Shown piece after piece: positions 1 to 8,594 of a stretch of DNA of 60,834 nucleotides; the first letter of the stretch is position 1, and every line of letters starts with the position of its first letter. The DNA lies in NCBI GenBank assembly GCA_937876865.1, contig CALEFF010000050.1, positions 1 to 60,834 on the forward strand, written 5' to 3'. Under the pieces are notes generated by a model. That model was not told where the DNA came from and did not search any database. It was given only the letters and a program-made list of their open reading frames with translations. Made by a program: the position numbers and the translations under genes. The DNA is from an uncultured Bacteroidales bacterium. GTDB taxonomy: Bacteria; Bacteroidota; Bacteroidia; Bacteroidales; P3.

Positions 1-4
1 CTTA

Positions 5-36
5 ATTTTGTTGTCAGGGAGAACTGATAACAAAAT
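5..36. other. 13-bp hairpin directly before tRNA-Asn
   Basis: Bases 5-17 (ATTTTGTTGTCAG) and 24-36 (CTGATAACAAAAT) are inverted repeats. One pair would be a G-U wobble in RNA, and the loop is GGAGAA (18-23). The stem ends two bases before the tRNA. There is no T-run on the plus side, so it is not an ordinary terminator for an upstream gene. It could be a processing signal, a remnant of another element, or a fold-back at a contig end. Confidence 0.55.
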
Positions 37-38
37 GT

Positions 39-113
<75 letters not shown>

Positions 114-114
114 A

Positions 115-228
115 TTTTTTTTCGTCAAAAATGATGTCGTTTGCAACGATTTCGCCGTCGATGCGGAGGGCAAATTCACGTCCCATACCCGACGACGCGC
201 CGGTGATTACGGCAATTTTCTTTTTAAC
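115..228 (-). pseudogene. Truncated SDR N-terminus, higher G+C than surroundings
   Basis: Read leftward, this frame gives KKKIAVITGASSGMGREFAL and about 18 more residues. TGASSGMG is the dinucleotide-binding Rossmann motif of short-chain dehydrogenases/reductases. There is no start codon: an in-frame stop lies a few codons upstream, after only SFV. The frame then runs into the tRNA, so catalytic Ser, Tyr and Lys are missing. Codons such as GCG-TCG-TCG and CTC-CGC-ATC-GAC are unlike the A/T-ending codons of the neighbours. It looks like foreign or mis-joined DNA, with one of three adjacent gene fragments at this end. Confidence 0.6.
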
Positions 229-455
229 AAAGGATTATCCAATAAATATAACTGACCAACAGATAAATAATTAGTTGCTCTAAAATAAGCATCTAATGCT
301 TTTAATTCTTTTTCGCAAGCCAACATATTTTCGTCTTCTCTTACGTCTGTGAATGCTATATTACAGCCTTGTTTTGCAAATTCCAAAGCTATTGCTTTTC
401 CGATTCCACGAGATGCTCCTGTAATTAGGGCAACTTTTTCTTCAAGTAATTTCAT
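207..455 (-). pseudogene. Chimeric remnant: FabG N-terminus fused to phosphoketolase N-terminus
   Basis: From the ATG at 455 the first roughly 50 codons are a typical FabG (3-oxoacyl-ACP reductase) start, with VALITGASRGIG and then FTD. After ...CEKELKA the frame continues as LDAYFRATNYLSVGQLYLL followed by DNPLLKR. This is the characteristic N-terminal segment of phosphoketolase (XFP), here without its own start. The frame stops after KLP, about 82 residues in all, against about 248 for FabG and about 790 for XFP. A promoter box at 485-492 and a TAAAATG start context belong to the FabG piece. Neither enzyme can be made from this DNA. A true deletion relic and an assembly chimera at a contig end are both possible. 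Confidence 0.7.
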
Positions 456-484
456 TTTATTTTTATTTTTTGTTTTGTATTTTG

Positions 485-492
485 CAAAAGTA
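485..492 (-). promoter_or_regulatory. -7 box TACTTTTG for the fabG fragment
   Basis: TACTTTTG on the minus strand matches the Bacteroidota -7 consensus TAnnTTTG, 30 bases before the ATG at 455. I see no -33 TTTG at normal spacing. Confidence 0.55.
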
Positions 493-539
493 CGAACATT
501 TTTCAAAAAACTAAGTTTTTTTCTTTGAAAAAAGGATTG

Positions 540-547
540 TATATTTG
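540..547 (+). promoter_or_regulatory. -7 box TATATTTG for the 568 gene and panC
   Basis: TATATTTG matches TAnnTTTG and lies 20 bases before the ATG at 568. It probably serves the two-gene unit 568-1920. Confidence 0.6.
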
Positions 548-567
548 CAATTCAAATAAAGGCAAAT

Positions 568-1071
568 ATGAAAATATACAAAATCAACTTAAATGACGAC
601 TCTCCTTCTCCAATGAAAGGAAGATTTTGGATTAAGGTTGTAATTATGTCAATTTCTGTTTTGATTGCAAGTTATTTATTTAACTTCGTTCAAATCAGTT
701 CTTTTACTACTGCTATTATTTCTGCACTTGTAATTAGTTTGCTTAATGTTTTTTTAAAACCTATCTTAAAACTTTTGTCAGCTCCTTTGATTTTGATGAG
801 TTTTGGTTTGTTTCAACTCTTTATAAATGCGTTTATAATACTTTTAACTTCGTATTTAGTAGCAGATTTCAAGGTTGAGAGTTTTTCTGATGCTTTTTGG
901 TTTAGTATTGTTATTACTATAATCAATTTTTTATTAGAAATTCCAGAAAAAGTACAAAGAATAAAAAAGAATTTTACATCTCAAAATGATAATCAAATAA
1001 AAGAAAACGAAGAATTTACATCTTACGAAGAAGTTGAAAAAGAAAATAATGAAGAATTAAATAATAAATAA
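568..1071 (+). CDS. Phage holin family / YvlD-type four-helix membrane protein
   Basis: The 167-residue protein has four hydrophobic segments at about residues 22-40, 44-64, 68-98 and 106-124. Between helices 2 and 3 it has the turn ...SLLNVFLKPILKLLSAPL, typical of the YvlD / 'phage holin family' group (DUF360). The C-terminal 40 residues are charged and rich in Glu, Asn and Lys, probably a cytoplasmic tail. The function of this family is not established; the holin name comes from topology. It starts 20 bases after a promoter box and ends 12 bases before panC, so the two are probably co-transcribed. Confidence 0.75.
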   Translation: MKIYKINLNDDSPSPMKGRFWIKVVIMSISVLIASYLFNFVQISSFTTAIISALVISLLNVFLKPILKLLSAPLILMSFGLFQLFINAFIILLTSYLVADFKVESFSDAFWFSIVITIINFLLEIPEKVQRIKKNFTSQNDNQIKENEEFTSYEEVEKENNEELNNK

Positions 1072-1083
1072 TACATAATCGTT

Positions 1084-1920
1084 ATGCAAGTTTGTTATAC
1101 AATAAATGAATTATTATCTTGTGTAGATAAATTAAAAGAAGAAAAGAAATCAATTGGACTTTTGCCTACTATGGGTGCTTTACACGAAGGACACTTATCA
1201 TTAGCCAAAAGAGCAAAAAATGAAAATGATGTTTTGATTTGCAGTGTATTTGTAAACCCTATTCAATTCAATAATCAAGAAGATTTAGAGAAATATCCAA
1301 GAGATTTAGAAGGTGATTTAGCATTATTAGAAGGAGTAAATTGTGATTTTGTCTTTGCTCCAAGTGCAGAAGAAGTATATGCAGAAAAACCTGAGTTTAC
1401 TTATAGTTTTGGAAAATTAGAAAACGTATTGGAAGGTCCACAACGCCCAGGACATTTCAATGGGGTTGCAACAATTGTTCACAAATTATTTAATTGGTCT
1501 AAGGCCGACAAAGCTTATTTTGGAGAAAAAGATTTTCAACAAGTTGCAATCGTAAAAGATTTAGTTAGACAATTTTCCATTCCTATTGAAATTGTAGAGT
1601 GTCCTATTTATAGAGATGAAGATGGCTTAGCAACAAGTTCAAGAAACAGACGTTTGTCAGCAGAAGCAAGAGCAATTGCTCCAAAAATTCACGAAATCCT
1701 TTTGAAATCTGCTTCTTTAATGAAAACACTTTCTATATCACAAGTCAAGGGTTATGTAGAAGGTGAGTTTAAAATGAGGAAAGAATTTACATTAGAATAC
1801 TTTGAAATTGTTGATGCTATAACACTACAACCTGTAAAGGTGAAAGGAGAAAATAAAACAGTTGGTTGCGTTGCTGTTTGGTTAGATGGAGTTAGATTAA
1901 TTGATATTCAAAAATATTAA
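1084..1920 (+). CDS. panC: Pantoate--beta-alanine ligase
   Basis: This enzyme makes pantothenate from pantoate, beta-alanine and ATP, the last step of vitamin B5 synthesis, in the cytoplasm. At 278 residues it has family length. The nucleotidyltransferase HxGH motif is HEGH at residues 34-37 after LLPTMGAL. VNPIQF, the pantoate-binding region GPQRPGHFNGVAT, AYFGEKDFQQ and the SSRNRRLS loop are all present. It converges on uvrA with two bases between the stop codons. No other pan gene is in the window. Confidence 0.96.
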   Translation: MQVCYTINELLSCVDKLKEEKKSIGLLPTMGALHEGHLSLAKRAKNENDVLICSVFVNPIQFNNQEDLEKYPRDLEGDLALLEGVNCDFVFAPSAEEVYAEKPEFTYSFGKLENVLEGPQRPGHFNGVATIVHKLFNWSKADKAYFGEKDFQQVAIVKDLVRQFSIPIEIVECPIYRDEDGLATSSRNRRLSAEARAIAPKIHEILLKSASLMKTLSISQVKGYVEGEFKMRKEFTLEYFEIVDAITLQPVKVKGENKTVGCVAVWLDGVRLIDIQKY

Positions 1921-1922
1921 AA

Positions 1923-4688
1923 CTAAAACTTATCTTTTAGATATTTTGAAGTGGGAGTATCTTCTTTTAGTAAGGATTTAGGAGTTCCTTCAAAGATGAT
2001 ATTCCCTCCTTTTTTTCCTCCACCCGGACCTAATTCTATCAACCAATCTGCTGTTTTTATTATATCTAAATTATGTTCTATTACTACTACTGTATGACCT
2101 AAATTAACCAATTCGTCAAAGCATTCATTAAGTTTCAGAATATCATAAAAATGTAAGCCTGTTGATGGTTCATCAAAAATAAAAATAGTCTTTTTTTCAT
2201 TACTTCCTTTTGATAAGAAATAGGCTAATTTCACTCTTTGAGCCTCTCCTCCTGAAAGAGTAGCTGAACTTTGTCCTAATTTCAAGTATCCTAATCCTAC
2301 TTTTATGAGTGAATAGATTTTTTGAGAAATTCGTCTGCATAAGTTTGAGTCATCTTGTGAAAAGAAATCGTATGCTTCTTCTATTGTCATATCTAAAACC
2401 TCTGCAATACTCTTTTCTCTATATTTTATCTCTAATGCCTCTTCTTTATAGCGTTGTCCCTTGCAGTGTTCGCACTCTAAAATAACATCTGCCATAAATT
2501 GCATTGAAATTGTAATACTTCCCTCCCCTTTACACTCTTCACAACGACCGCCTTCTGTATTAAAAGAAAAATAACCAGGCTTTAAACCACGTTTTTTAGC
2601 AAGTAACTGATCAGCAAACAATGTTCTAATATCATCAAACGCACCAAGATATGTTATAGGATTAGAACGAGAAGAACGACCTATTGGATTTTGGTCCACC
2701 ATCTCTACTGCTTCAAGCAAAGACAAAGATCCCTCAATAGGAGAACACTTTGGAACACAATCCATCGATAATCCAAGATGTCCTTGTATGCTTGGCAATA
2801 AAGCTTTCTTAACAAGTGTTGTTTTTCCTGAACCAGAAATTCCACAAATCACAGTTTTTACTTTCAAAGGTAGTTTAAGGCTTACTCCTTTTAAGTTATT
2901 TTCTAAAACATTGTCTATTTGCAAAAATTCTTTCCATTTTTTTGTAGTTTCAGGCAAAGGTATTTTACGTTCCCCTTTAATAAATTGAGCTGTAAGTGTA
3001 TTAGCATTTTCTAACATCTTATCATAATCTCCGCTAAATACCACCTCTCCTCCATTTTGTCCTGCAAAAGGTCCTATATCTACTATATAATCTGCTGCTT
3101 TTATTACCTCCTCATCGTGTTCTACAACAATTACTGTATTTCCTATATCTCTTAATTTAAGCAAAACGTTAATTAACCTTTGCGTATCACAAGAATGAAG
3201 TCCTATTGTAGGCTCATCTAAAATATACATACTACCTACAAGCGGACTACCTAAGGAAGTTGCGAGTGAAATACGCTGACTTTCTCCGCCAGATAAGGTT
3301 GAACTTTGTCTATTAAGGGTTAAATAACCTAAACCTACTTCTATAAGATAATTTAATCGTGTTTTAATTTCTGTAAGAAGACGTTGTGAAACTTTTTCTT
3401 CGTATTCTGTAAGTTCTATATTATTAAAAAACTCTAAAAGCTCATCTACGGGCAATAACATTAAGTCTATGATTGACTTTCCTGCGATTTTAACGTATGA
3501 GGCATCTTTTCTTAATCTTGTTCCCTTGCAATCGGGGCAAATTGTGCGGCCTGTGAATCTTGATAACAAGACTCTATATTGTATTTTATAACTTTCTGAT
3601 TTTACAAACTTAAAAAACTCATTTATTCCTATGATTTTCCCTTTTGCATTCCAAAGAAAATCTTTTTGTTGTTCATTAAGTTGATTATAAGGCTTGTGAA
3701 TTGGAAATTTTTCAAAGGCTTTATTTATAAAATCCTTTTGAAATTTCTTCATAATCTCCCCTTTCCAACAATTTACCACACCATCATAAACCGATAAATC
3801 AGGACGTGTAATCACTAAATCTTCTGATATTCCCTCAATTTGACCAGAGCCAGAACAAGTTTTGCAGGCTCCGTACGGATTATTAAAGGAAAAAAAGTTA
3901 GCAGAAGGCTTTACAAAAGTTATTCCATCTGCTTCAAAGCGGTTTGAGTAATGAAATACCTCTTCGTCTTCTACATTTATAATATCGCAAAAGCCATCTG
4001 ATTCGTTAAATGCTGTATGCACCGAATCGGATAGTCGCATATAAATTTCATCGTTATTTTTTTCTATTGTCAATCTATCGATTAACAAATCTATTTCTTT
4101 AAGCTTTAATTTCTTTTCTTCTAATACATCTTCTATTCTATGAATTTTTCCCTCTATTATTATTCTTACATATCCTAATTGTATTAGAAGTTCTAATTTC
4201 TCCTTTAAATTATCTTCTGCTTTTAGCTTCAAAGGAGAAATAACAAGTATTTTACTTTTATTTTTAAAAGTTTCTAAAACTTCATCTACTACATTTTGCA
4301 CACTATGACGCTTTACCTCTTTATTTGAAATAGGAGAATAAGTTTTTCCTATACGTGCAAAAAGTAATTTAATATATTCGTAAATTTCTGTTGTCGTTCC
4401 AACTGTTGAACGAGGATTTCTATTCATCACTCTTTGTTCTACTGCAATAGCAGGCGACAAGCCCGAAATTTTTTCAACTTCGGGCTTGTTCATTCTACCT
4501 AAAAATCCTCTTGCATAAGAAGAAAGACTTTCTACATAACGTCTTTGTCCTTCTGCAAAAAGCGTATCGAAAGCCAAAGATGTCTTTCCGCTTCCAGAAA
4601 CGCCTGTAATCACTACCAATTTATTTGTTGGTATGCTTACATCTATGTTTTTTAGATTATTAACCTTTATTCCTTTTGCGACAATCAT
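1923..4688 (-). CDS. uvrA: UvrA-family excinuclease ATPase, second Bacteroidota type
   Basis: UvrA proteins are the damage-recognition ATPases of nucleotide excision repair. This 921-residue protein has two ABC modules: Walker A GVSGSGKT at residues 29-36 with signature LSGGESQRISLA, and GISGSGKTT with LSGGEAQRVKLA. Zinc-module cysteines CKTC, CPDCKGTR and CEECKGEG...CEHCKGQR are present. The first CxxC pair of canonical UvrA is missing: the stretch before FSFNNPYGACKTC reads HYSNRFEADG. The sequence KTYSPISNKEVKRHSV also fits the second UvrA class found in Bacteroidota rather than the standard UvrA. Its ATG overlaps the stop codon of floA by four bases, so it is probably translated together with the flotillin operon. 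Confidence 0.9.
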   Translation of the reverse strand: MIVAKGIKVNNLKNIDVSIPTNKLVVITGVSGSGKTSLAFDTLFAEGQRRYVESLSSYARGFLGRMNKPEVEKISGLSPAIAVEQRVMNRNPRSTVGTTTEIYEYIKLLFARIGKTYSPISNKEVKRHSVQNVVDEVLETFKNKSKILVISPLKLKAEDNLKEKLELLIQLGYVRIIIEGKIHRIEDVLEEKKLKLKEIDLLIDRLTIEKNNDEIYMRLSDSVHTAFNESDGFCDIINVEDEEVFHYSNRFEADGITFVKPSANFFSFNNPYGACKTCSGSGQIEGISEDLVITRPDLSVYDGVVNCWKGEIMKKFQKDFINKAFEKFPIHKPYNQLNEQQKDFLWNAKGKIIGINEFFKFVKSESYKIQYRVLLSRFTGRTICPDCKGTRLRKDASYVKIAGKSIIDLMLLPVDELLEFFNNIELTEYEEKVSQRLLTEIKTRLNYLIEVGLGYLTLNRQSSTLSGGESQRISLATSLGSPLVGSMYILDEPTIGLHSCDTQRLINVLLKLRDIGNTVIVVEHDEEVIKAADYIVDIGPFAGQNGGEVVFSGDYDKMLENANTLTAQFIKGERKIPLPETTKKWKEFLQIDNVLENNLKGVSLKLPLKVKTVICGISGSGKTTLVKKALLPSIQGHLGLSMDCVPKCSPIEGSLSLLEAVEMVDQNPIGRSSRSNPITYLGAFDDIRTLFADQLLAKKRGLKPGYFSFNTEGGRCEECKGEGSITISMQFMADVILECEHCKGQRYKEEALEIKYREKSIAEVLDMTIEEAYDFFSQDDSNLCRRISQKIYSLIKVGLGYLKLGQSSATLSGGEAQRVKLAYFLSKGSNEKKTIFIFDEPSTGLHFYDILKLNECFDELVNLGHTVVVIEHNLDIIKTADWLIELGPGGGKKGGNIIFEGTPKSLLKEDTPTSKYLKDKF

Positions 4689-5665
4689 TTACTTTCTTTT
4701 GTCGGTAAATCAATTACAGGTTTTGCTATGCTTTCACGCATTTCGGTATCTGCTTTTATATTTTGCATTCTATAATAATCCATAATACCTAAGTTACCCA
4801 TTTTGAAAGCTTCCGACATTGCCAAAGGAACTTCTGCTTCTGCTTCAATAACCTTTGCTCTCATTTCTTGAGCTTTTGCTTTCATTTCTTGCTCTACTGC
4901 AATTGCCATTGCACGTCTTTCTTCTGCTCTTGCTTGTGCAATGTTTTTATCAGCGTATGCTTGATCCATTTGCAATTGTGCACCGATATTTTTTCCTACA
5001 TCAATGTCTGCTATATCGATTGAAAGGATTTCAAACGCTGTTCCTGTGTCTAAACCTTTTGAAAGTACAAGTTTAGAAATCGAATCAGGGTTTTCCAATA
5101 CTTCTGCATGATTTTTTGCTGAACCAATTGCAGTTACAATTCCTTCTCCAACACGTGCAAGAACAGTTTCTTCTCCTGCACCTCCTACTAATTGACGAAT
5201 ATTTGCTCTAACTGTAACTCTCGCCTTAACAATCAATTGAATACCATTGCTTGCAACGGCAGTTACGGCTGGTGTGTCTAAGACTTTTGGATTTACAGAC
5301 ATTTGAACTGCTTCCAAAACATCTCTTCCTGCAAGGTCAATCGCAGTTGCTGTTTTGAAATCCAAAGACATATTAGCCTTATCAGCAGAAATCAAAGCAT
5401 TAACTACACTTCTAACGTGTCCTCCTGCCAAATAGTGAGCCTCTAATAAGTCTGCACTTAAATCTAATCCTGCTTTCTTTGAGTTAATCATTGCATTAAC
5501 AATAACTGCTGGTGGAACCTTTCTCCAACGCATAAATATCAATTGCACAATTGATATTCTAACTCCATTAAGCACACATTGGAACCATTGATTGATTGGA
5601 ACCAAATAAAGAAATACAATTAGAAATACTACAATGAGTATAATTCCAAAAATAGATGCATTCAT
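4685..5665 (-). CDS. floA: Flotillin-like protein FloA
   Basis: FloA is a bacterial flotillin that scaffolds functional membrane microdomains. The 326-residue protein has one N-terminal membrane segment (about residues 5-25), then a PHB/SPFH-like domain with the conserved VPPAVIVNAMI, GLDLSADLLEAHYLAGG and VRANIRQLVGGAGEETVLARVGEG regions. An Ala/Glu-rich coiled-coil segment follows (QARAEERRAMAIAVEQEMKA). It follows nfeD with a 12-base gap, the usual flotillin/NfeD pairing, and overlaps uvrA by four bases. Confidence 0.95.
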   Translation of the reverse strand: MNASIFGIILIVVFLIVFLYLVPINQWFQCVLNGVRISIVQLIFMRWRKVPPAVIVNAMINSKKAGLDLSADLLEAHYLAGGHVRSVVNALISADKANMSLDFKTATAIDLAGRDVLEAVQMSVNPKVLDTPAVTAVASNGIQLIVKARVTVRANIRQLVGGAGEETVLARVGEGIVTAIGSAKNHAEVLENPDSISKLVLSKGLDTGTAFEILSIDIADIDVGKNIGAQLQMDQAYADKNIAQARAEERRAMAIAVEQEMKAKAQEMRAKVIEAEAEVPLAMSEAFKMGNLGIMDYYRMQNIKADTEMRESIAKPVIDLPTKESK

Positions 5666-5677
5666 AACTTTTTATTT

Positions 5678-6145
5678 TTAATTATTTATTACTTTTACTC
5701 TTACTTTATTTCCCTCTATTGCTTCTACTTCCAAAGAGGTTTGAGCCTCTATGTATGATGTAGAGGTATAAACTTCCATTCTTTCTCCATTAAATTCTGC
5801 CATTCCAACAGGAGCTAAGCGTGTAATAGCAACTCCCTTATCTCCTACTTTGATTTTCTCATCTATCACATTGACTTTTGAATCTATTGATGCGTTTAGA
5901 GAAAATCTTTTCCATGTTTTTGCTCTTAAAGAATAGAATAATAATCCCAAACAAATAATAGAACAAATTAAAATTGAGATATAACCCCAAGAATCATCGT
6001 ATGCTTGAAATATTTCATAGTTTCCATAAATCAAAAGCCCTAATCCGCTAAGTCCTACAATAGTTGTACCCGGTACAGCTAAGAATTCAAGCACTACAAG
6101 GGCTAATCCTCCTAATAAAATCAATAAAATCACAAATAAACTCAT
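5678..6145 (-). CDS. NfeD-family membrane protein
   Basis: This is a short NfeD (155 residues) of the kind encoded beside flotillins and thought to work with them at the membrane. It has hydrophobic helices at about residues 2-22, 24-42 and 52-72. The C-terminal domain has the NfeD OB-fold pattern: GDKGVAITRLAPVGMAEFNGERMEV, then a beta-rich tail ending VEAIEGNKVRVKVI. It lacks the N-terminal serine-protease domain of long NfeD proteins. It lies 22 bases after clpS and 12 before floA. Confidence 0.9.
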   Translation of the reverse strand: MSLFVILLILLGGLALVVLEFLAVPGTTIVGLSGLGLLIYGNYEIFQAYDDSWGYISILICSIICLGLLFYSLRAKTWKRFSLNASIDSKVNVIDEKIKVGDKGVAITRLAPVGMAEFNGERMEVYTSTSYIEAQTSLEVEAIEGNKVRVKVINN

Positions 6146-6167
6146 ATCTTTTTTATTTTTATATTTT

Positions 6168-6446
6168 TTATCTAACCTCGCAACTCAATCCTTTTCTTTC
6201 CAATTCCACACACATATTTTTCAAAGCATCGTATGTGCCGTGTTTAACTACACAAAGACCTTTATAATGTATGATATTGGTACAAGTAACGGCTTGTTCT
6301 TTGCTTAATTTACAGATTTTCTGCAAACAATCTATTACATAATCAAAAGTATGTACATCATCATTAAAGACAAGAAGTTCATTTCCTCCCTCTATTGTGT
6401 CTTCAAGAGATGTTTTTTCTATTGTTTGTGTTAAGATTTCTTCCAT
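6168..6446 (-). CDS. clpS: ATP-dependent Clp protease adaptor ClpS
   Basis: ClpS delivers N-degron substrates to ClpA/ClpC-ClpP. The 92-residue protein has a flexible N-terminus followed by the ClpS core: LLVFNDDVHTFDYVIDCL with the conserved N-D-x-x-H/T-x-x-x-V pattern, then AVTCTNIIHYKGLCVVKHGTYD. It is the first gene of clpS-nfeD-floA-uvrA, with a clear promoter upstream. Confidence 0.95.
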   Translation of the reverse strand: MEEILTQTIEKTSLEDTIEGGNELLVFNDDVHTFDYVIDCLQKICKLSKEQAVTCTNIIHYKGLCVVKHGTYDALKNMCVELERKGLSCEVR

Positions 6447-6476
6447 TGCAAAAAATTTTTTCTTTATTTACACTTG

Positions 6477-6508
6477 CAAATTTAGATAAACTTTTTAGTA
6501 TATTCAAA
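6477..6508 (-). promoter_or_regulatory. Promoter of clpS-nfeD-floA-uvrA
   Basis: The -33 box TTTG is at 6508-6505 and the -7 box TAAATTTG at 6484-6477 on the minus strand, with a 20-base spacer. This is the Bacteroidota sigma-ABfr pattern, 30 bases before the clpS ATG. It lies inside the 181-bp module that is repeated at 8543-8723. Confidence 0.75.
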
Positions 6509-6516
6509 GAAAAAAA

Positions 6517-6550
6517 CGGAAAAAACGTATAAAAAATTACGTTTCTTCCG
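6517..6550 (-). terminator. Intrinsic terminator after the OMP gene
   Basis: The arms 6517-6529 and 6538-6550 pair over 13 bases with one mismatch, with an 8-base loop. On the minus strand the stem is followed by a run of T. The clpS promoter follows immediately. Confidence 0.8.
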
Positions 6551-6579
6551 CTTTTATATTATTCACTTATATAAAAATC

Positions 6580-7254
6580 TTATTTTTTTGGAGTAAACGA
6601 AAGCCTTAATCCAATAAAACTTCCTCTATCTATAAAACGATAACTATCAAAAGGAATTGCAACACTACCGTCTGTCAAAAGGCCTGAAGTTTGACTATAC
6701 ACAATATCTGTACCTAATAAAAAGGCCTTACAATTAAAAATCATACCTACTGACATCATAGACTTACTACCAGAATTAGTATAATGATTTGCATCAATAT
6801 TTATAACATTTCCATTTAAAGATGTTTTATTCTTATTTGTCAAAAGACTTAATTCACAACCCACCTTAGCAACAAAATAAGAGTTTGATGAAATCTTTTG
6901 TTTGAAACTTACAAGGATTGGAACTCGTAGATTAACATCATATTCCTCAAAATTTCGTGTTGGTTCATCCAATTGAGTATATTTTATTGACCATAAACCA
7001 ACATATCCAATATTACCACCAAGAATAAAAGACCAATTATCACTGTGATTAAACTCATAATTAAAACCAATAGCTGCATTGTAAGTAGGATTATGAGTTA
7101 TATTAACAATATTCTCACTCAAAGAAACAAAAGGATTTATTCCACCTTCAACACTTATGTTCCATGCTCTAAAATTATTTAACTCTGAATATTTTTGAGA
7201 GAATCCAAAAACACTAATAAGCAATAATGCTACTAATAAAGTTATCTTTTTCAT
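6580..7254 (-). CDS. Outer membrane beta-barrel protein (PorT-like fold)
   Basis: The 224-residue protein has a cleavable signal peptide (MKKITLLVALLLISVFGFSQ) and then alternating amphipathic strands: WNISVEGGINPF, AAIGFNYEF, FILGGNIGYVG, YFVAKVGCELSLL, MMSVGMIFN. It ends in the aromatic barrel strand RGSFIGLRLSFTPKK. This fits the small Bacteroidota outer-membrane beta-barrel proteins; no specific function can be read. It follows the lipoprotein gene with a 23-base gap. A degraded copy of its last roughly 20 codons lies at 8661-8722, so this gene has been duplicated at least once. Confidence 0.75.
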   Translation of the reverse strand: MKKITLLVALLLISVFGFSQKYSELNNFRAWNISVEGGINPFVSLSENIVNITHNPTYNAAIGFNYEFNHSDNWSFILGGNIGYVGLWSIKYTQLDEPTRNFEEYDVNLRVPILVSFKQKISSNSYFVAKVGCELSLLTNKNKTSLNGNVINIDANHYTNSGSKSMMSVGMIFNCKAFLLGTDIVYSQTSGLLTDGSVAIPFDSYRFIDRGSFIGLRLSFTPKK

Positions 7255-7277
7255 ATCTGTATTATTTTAATTTATAT

Positions 7278-8357
7278 TTACCATTGAATATAATGTCCAT
7301 TCGCTCCCCAATTTTGAATTACACAAGAACCATATACACTATTATTGTTAGTAACCCTAAATGCATCTATTATATTTATAGCCCATTGAGTACAATAAAC
7401 CGACAGATTAAATGCTGACCCCGTATCGTAATCTTCTCTTGTTTTCCCTGTATCAACACAGAAATTATTTACTATCTTCATTCTATTATAAACTTGTTTT
7501 TGTATTGAACATTTATACCACTTAGAAATTCCTGTTGATGAGTTTTGTAAAAAGATATAACTTTTAGCATTTGTAAAAGATCTACCTAAACAAAGAAAAT
7601 TCCAAAATTTAACATTTACATCAACTTTTATTGGAATAAGACCATACAATAAATGTTCATAAGTTCTCAATGTATTTTTGATAGATAAACAATTAGAAAC
7701 TTCTGATGTAATATTTGTCAAAACAGTCCTTTTATTAAGTATAGTTGTATCTCCGTTATTAAAAGCAATTAAGTCTGATACATTTCCATCTGTTATAGCC
7801 AAATAGCCATCTTTTGTACATTTTATAATAGTATCTCCTATTTTAATTTCACCATATTTATTAAATAAAGACAAATTGGCATCATCAAAAAGAAATTTAG
7901 AGGAAGGATGTTCTATCGATGGCGATTCTTGCGACAGCCACTGAGATTCGTAGATTGCAAAATCATTCCTCATAGAATTATTAAAATTTAAATCTCGTTC
8001 AAATTGTTTAAAAATATAATTATCATCAAGTCCAATATATTCATAAACAACAATTGCAGTATCACCATGACTTCGTTTATAATCGGAAATCACTCGTTCT
8101 TCATACCTTCTTTGTTCTCCCATCAAATATTCAAAAGCCTCTTCAAAAGCCTCTATATTACGAAACTCCAACATAGAGATAGAATCTTTATTAAAATATT
8201 TGAAAAGTTTAACATCGTTATAACTATAATTTACTATTGTATTTGTTTTTTTTGAAGATTGCGACAAAACTTCCTCTTGATATTCATCTTCACTACAAGA
8301 AGAAATCATTAATCCAAATCCTATAAATATACTTAAACTGTAAATAAATTTTCTCAT
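7278..8357 (-). CDS. Surface-type lipoprotein of unknown function
   Basis: I place the start at the ATG at 8357 (359 residues), because MRKFIYSLSIFIGFGLMISSC is a proper lipoprotein signal with the acylated Cys at residue 21. The residues after Cys (SEDEYQEE) are acidic, like the lipoprotein export signal that sends Bacteroidota lipoproteins to the cell surface. The mature part is rich in Asn, Ser and Tyr and has several Cys near the end (YNRMKIVNNFCVDTG, SVYCTQW, YGSCVIQNW). I recognise no domain. It is the first gene of a two-gene cassette with the OMP gene and has a roughly 190-nt leader. Confidence 0.7.
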   Translation of the reverse strand: MRKFIYSLSIFIGFGLMISSCSEDEYQEEVLSQSSKKTNTIVNYSYNDVKLFKYFNKDSISMLEFRNIEAFEEAFEYLMGEQRRYEERVISDYKRSHGDTAIVVYEYIGLDDNYIFKQFERDLNFNNSMRNDFAIYESQWLSQESPSIEHPSSKFLFDDANLSLFNKYGEIKIGDTIIKCTKDGYLAITDGNVSDLIAFNNGDTTILNKRTVLTNITSEVSNCLSIKNTLRTYEHLLYGLIPIKVDVNVKFWNFLCLGRSFTNAKSYIFLQNSSTGISKWYKCSIQKQVYNRMKIVNNFCVDTGKTREDYDTGSAFNLSVYCTQWAINIIDAFRVTNNNSVYGSCVIQNWGANGHYIQW

Positions 8358-8542
8358 AATCAAAACATTTTTATAAAAAAATATATATAACACTCTTATT
8401 TTTAATTTAAAATCTGGATAACATCGGGTAATAGCTGTTTATGAAGACAAATCTATTACCCTCAAAGGCCCATAAATAATACAATCCTATAAATAAAGTA
8501 AACTTCAACATAATAGTCTTTAATTTTTTACAGTAATTCCAC
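8358..8542 (-). other. Untranslated leader of the lipoprotein-OMP cassette
   Basis: These 185 bases hold no gene. They would be the 5' leader from the promoter at 8555-8584 to the lipoprotein ATG. I see no known riboswitch motif. The region is A/T-rich, with one more G+C-rich patch near 8420-8470. Confidence 0.5.
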
Positions 8543-8554
8543 TATTTACGCTTG

Positions 8555-8584
8555 CAAATTTAAATATTTTTTTATATATTCAAA
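8555..8584 (-). promoter_or_regulatory. Promoter of the lipoprotein-OMP cassette
   Basis: The -33 TTTG is at 8584-8581 and the -7 TAAATTTG at 8562-8555 on the minus strand, with an 18-base spacer. The boxes match those of the clpS promoter in the paralogous repeat copy. Confidence 0.65.
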
Positions 8585-8594
8585 GAAAAAAAAA

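Larger units (their letters stand above)
6465..6645. repeat. 181-bp imperfect direct repeat, copy A
   Basis: This copy holds the 3' end of the outer-membrane-protein gene, its terminator hairpin and the clpS promoter. It aligns along its whole length with 8543-8723. The two copies share the promoter boxes, the hairpin with a compensatory G-C/A-T change, and the coding tail. Confidence 0.8.
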
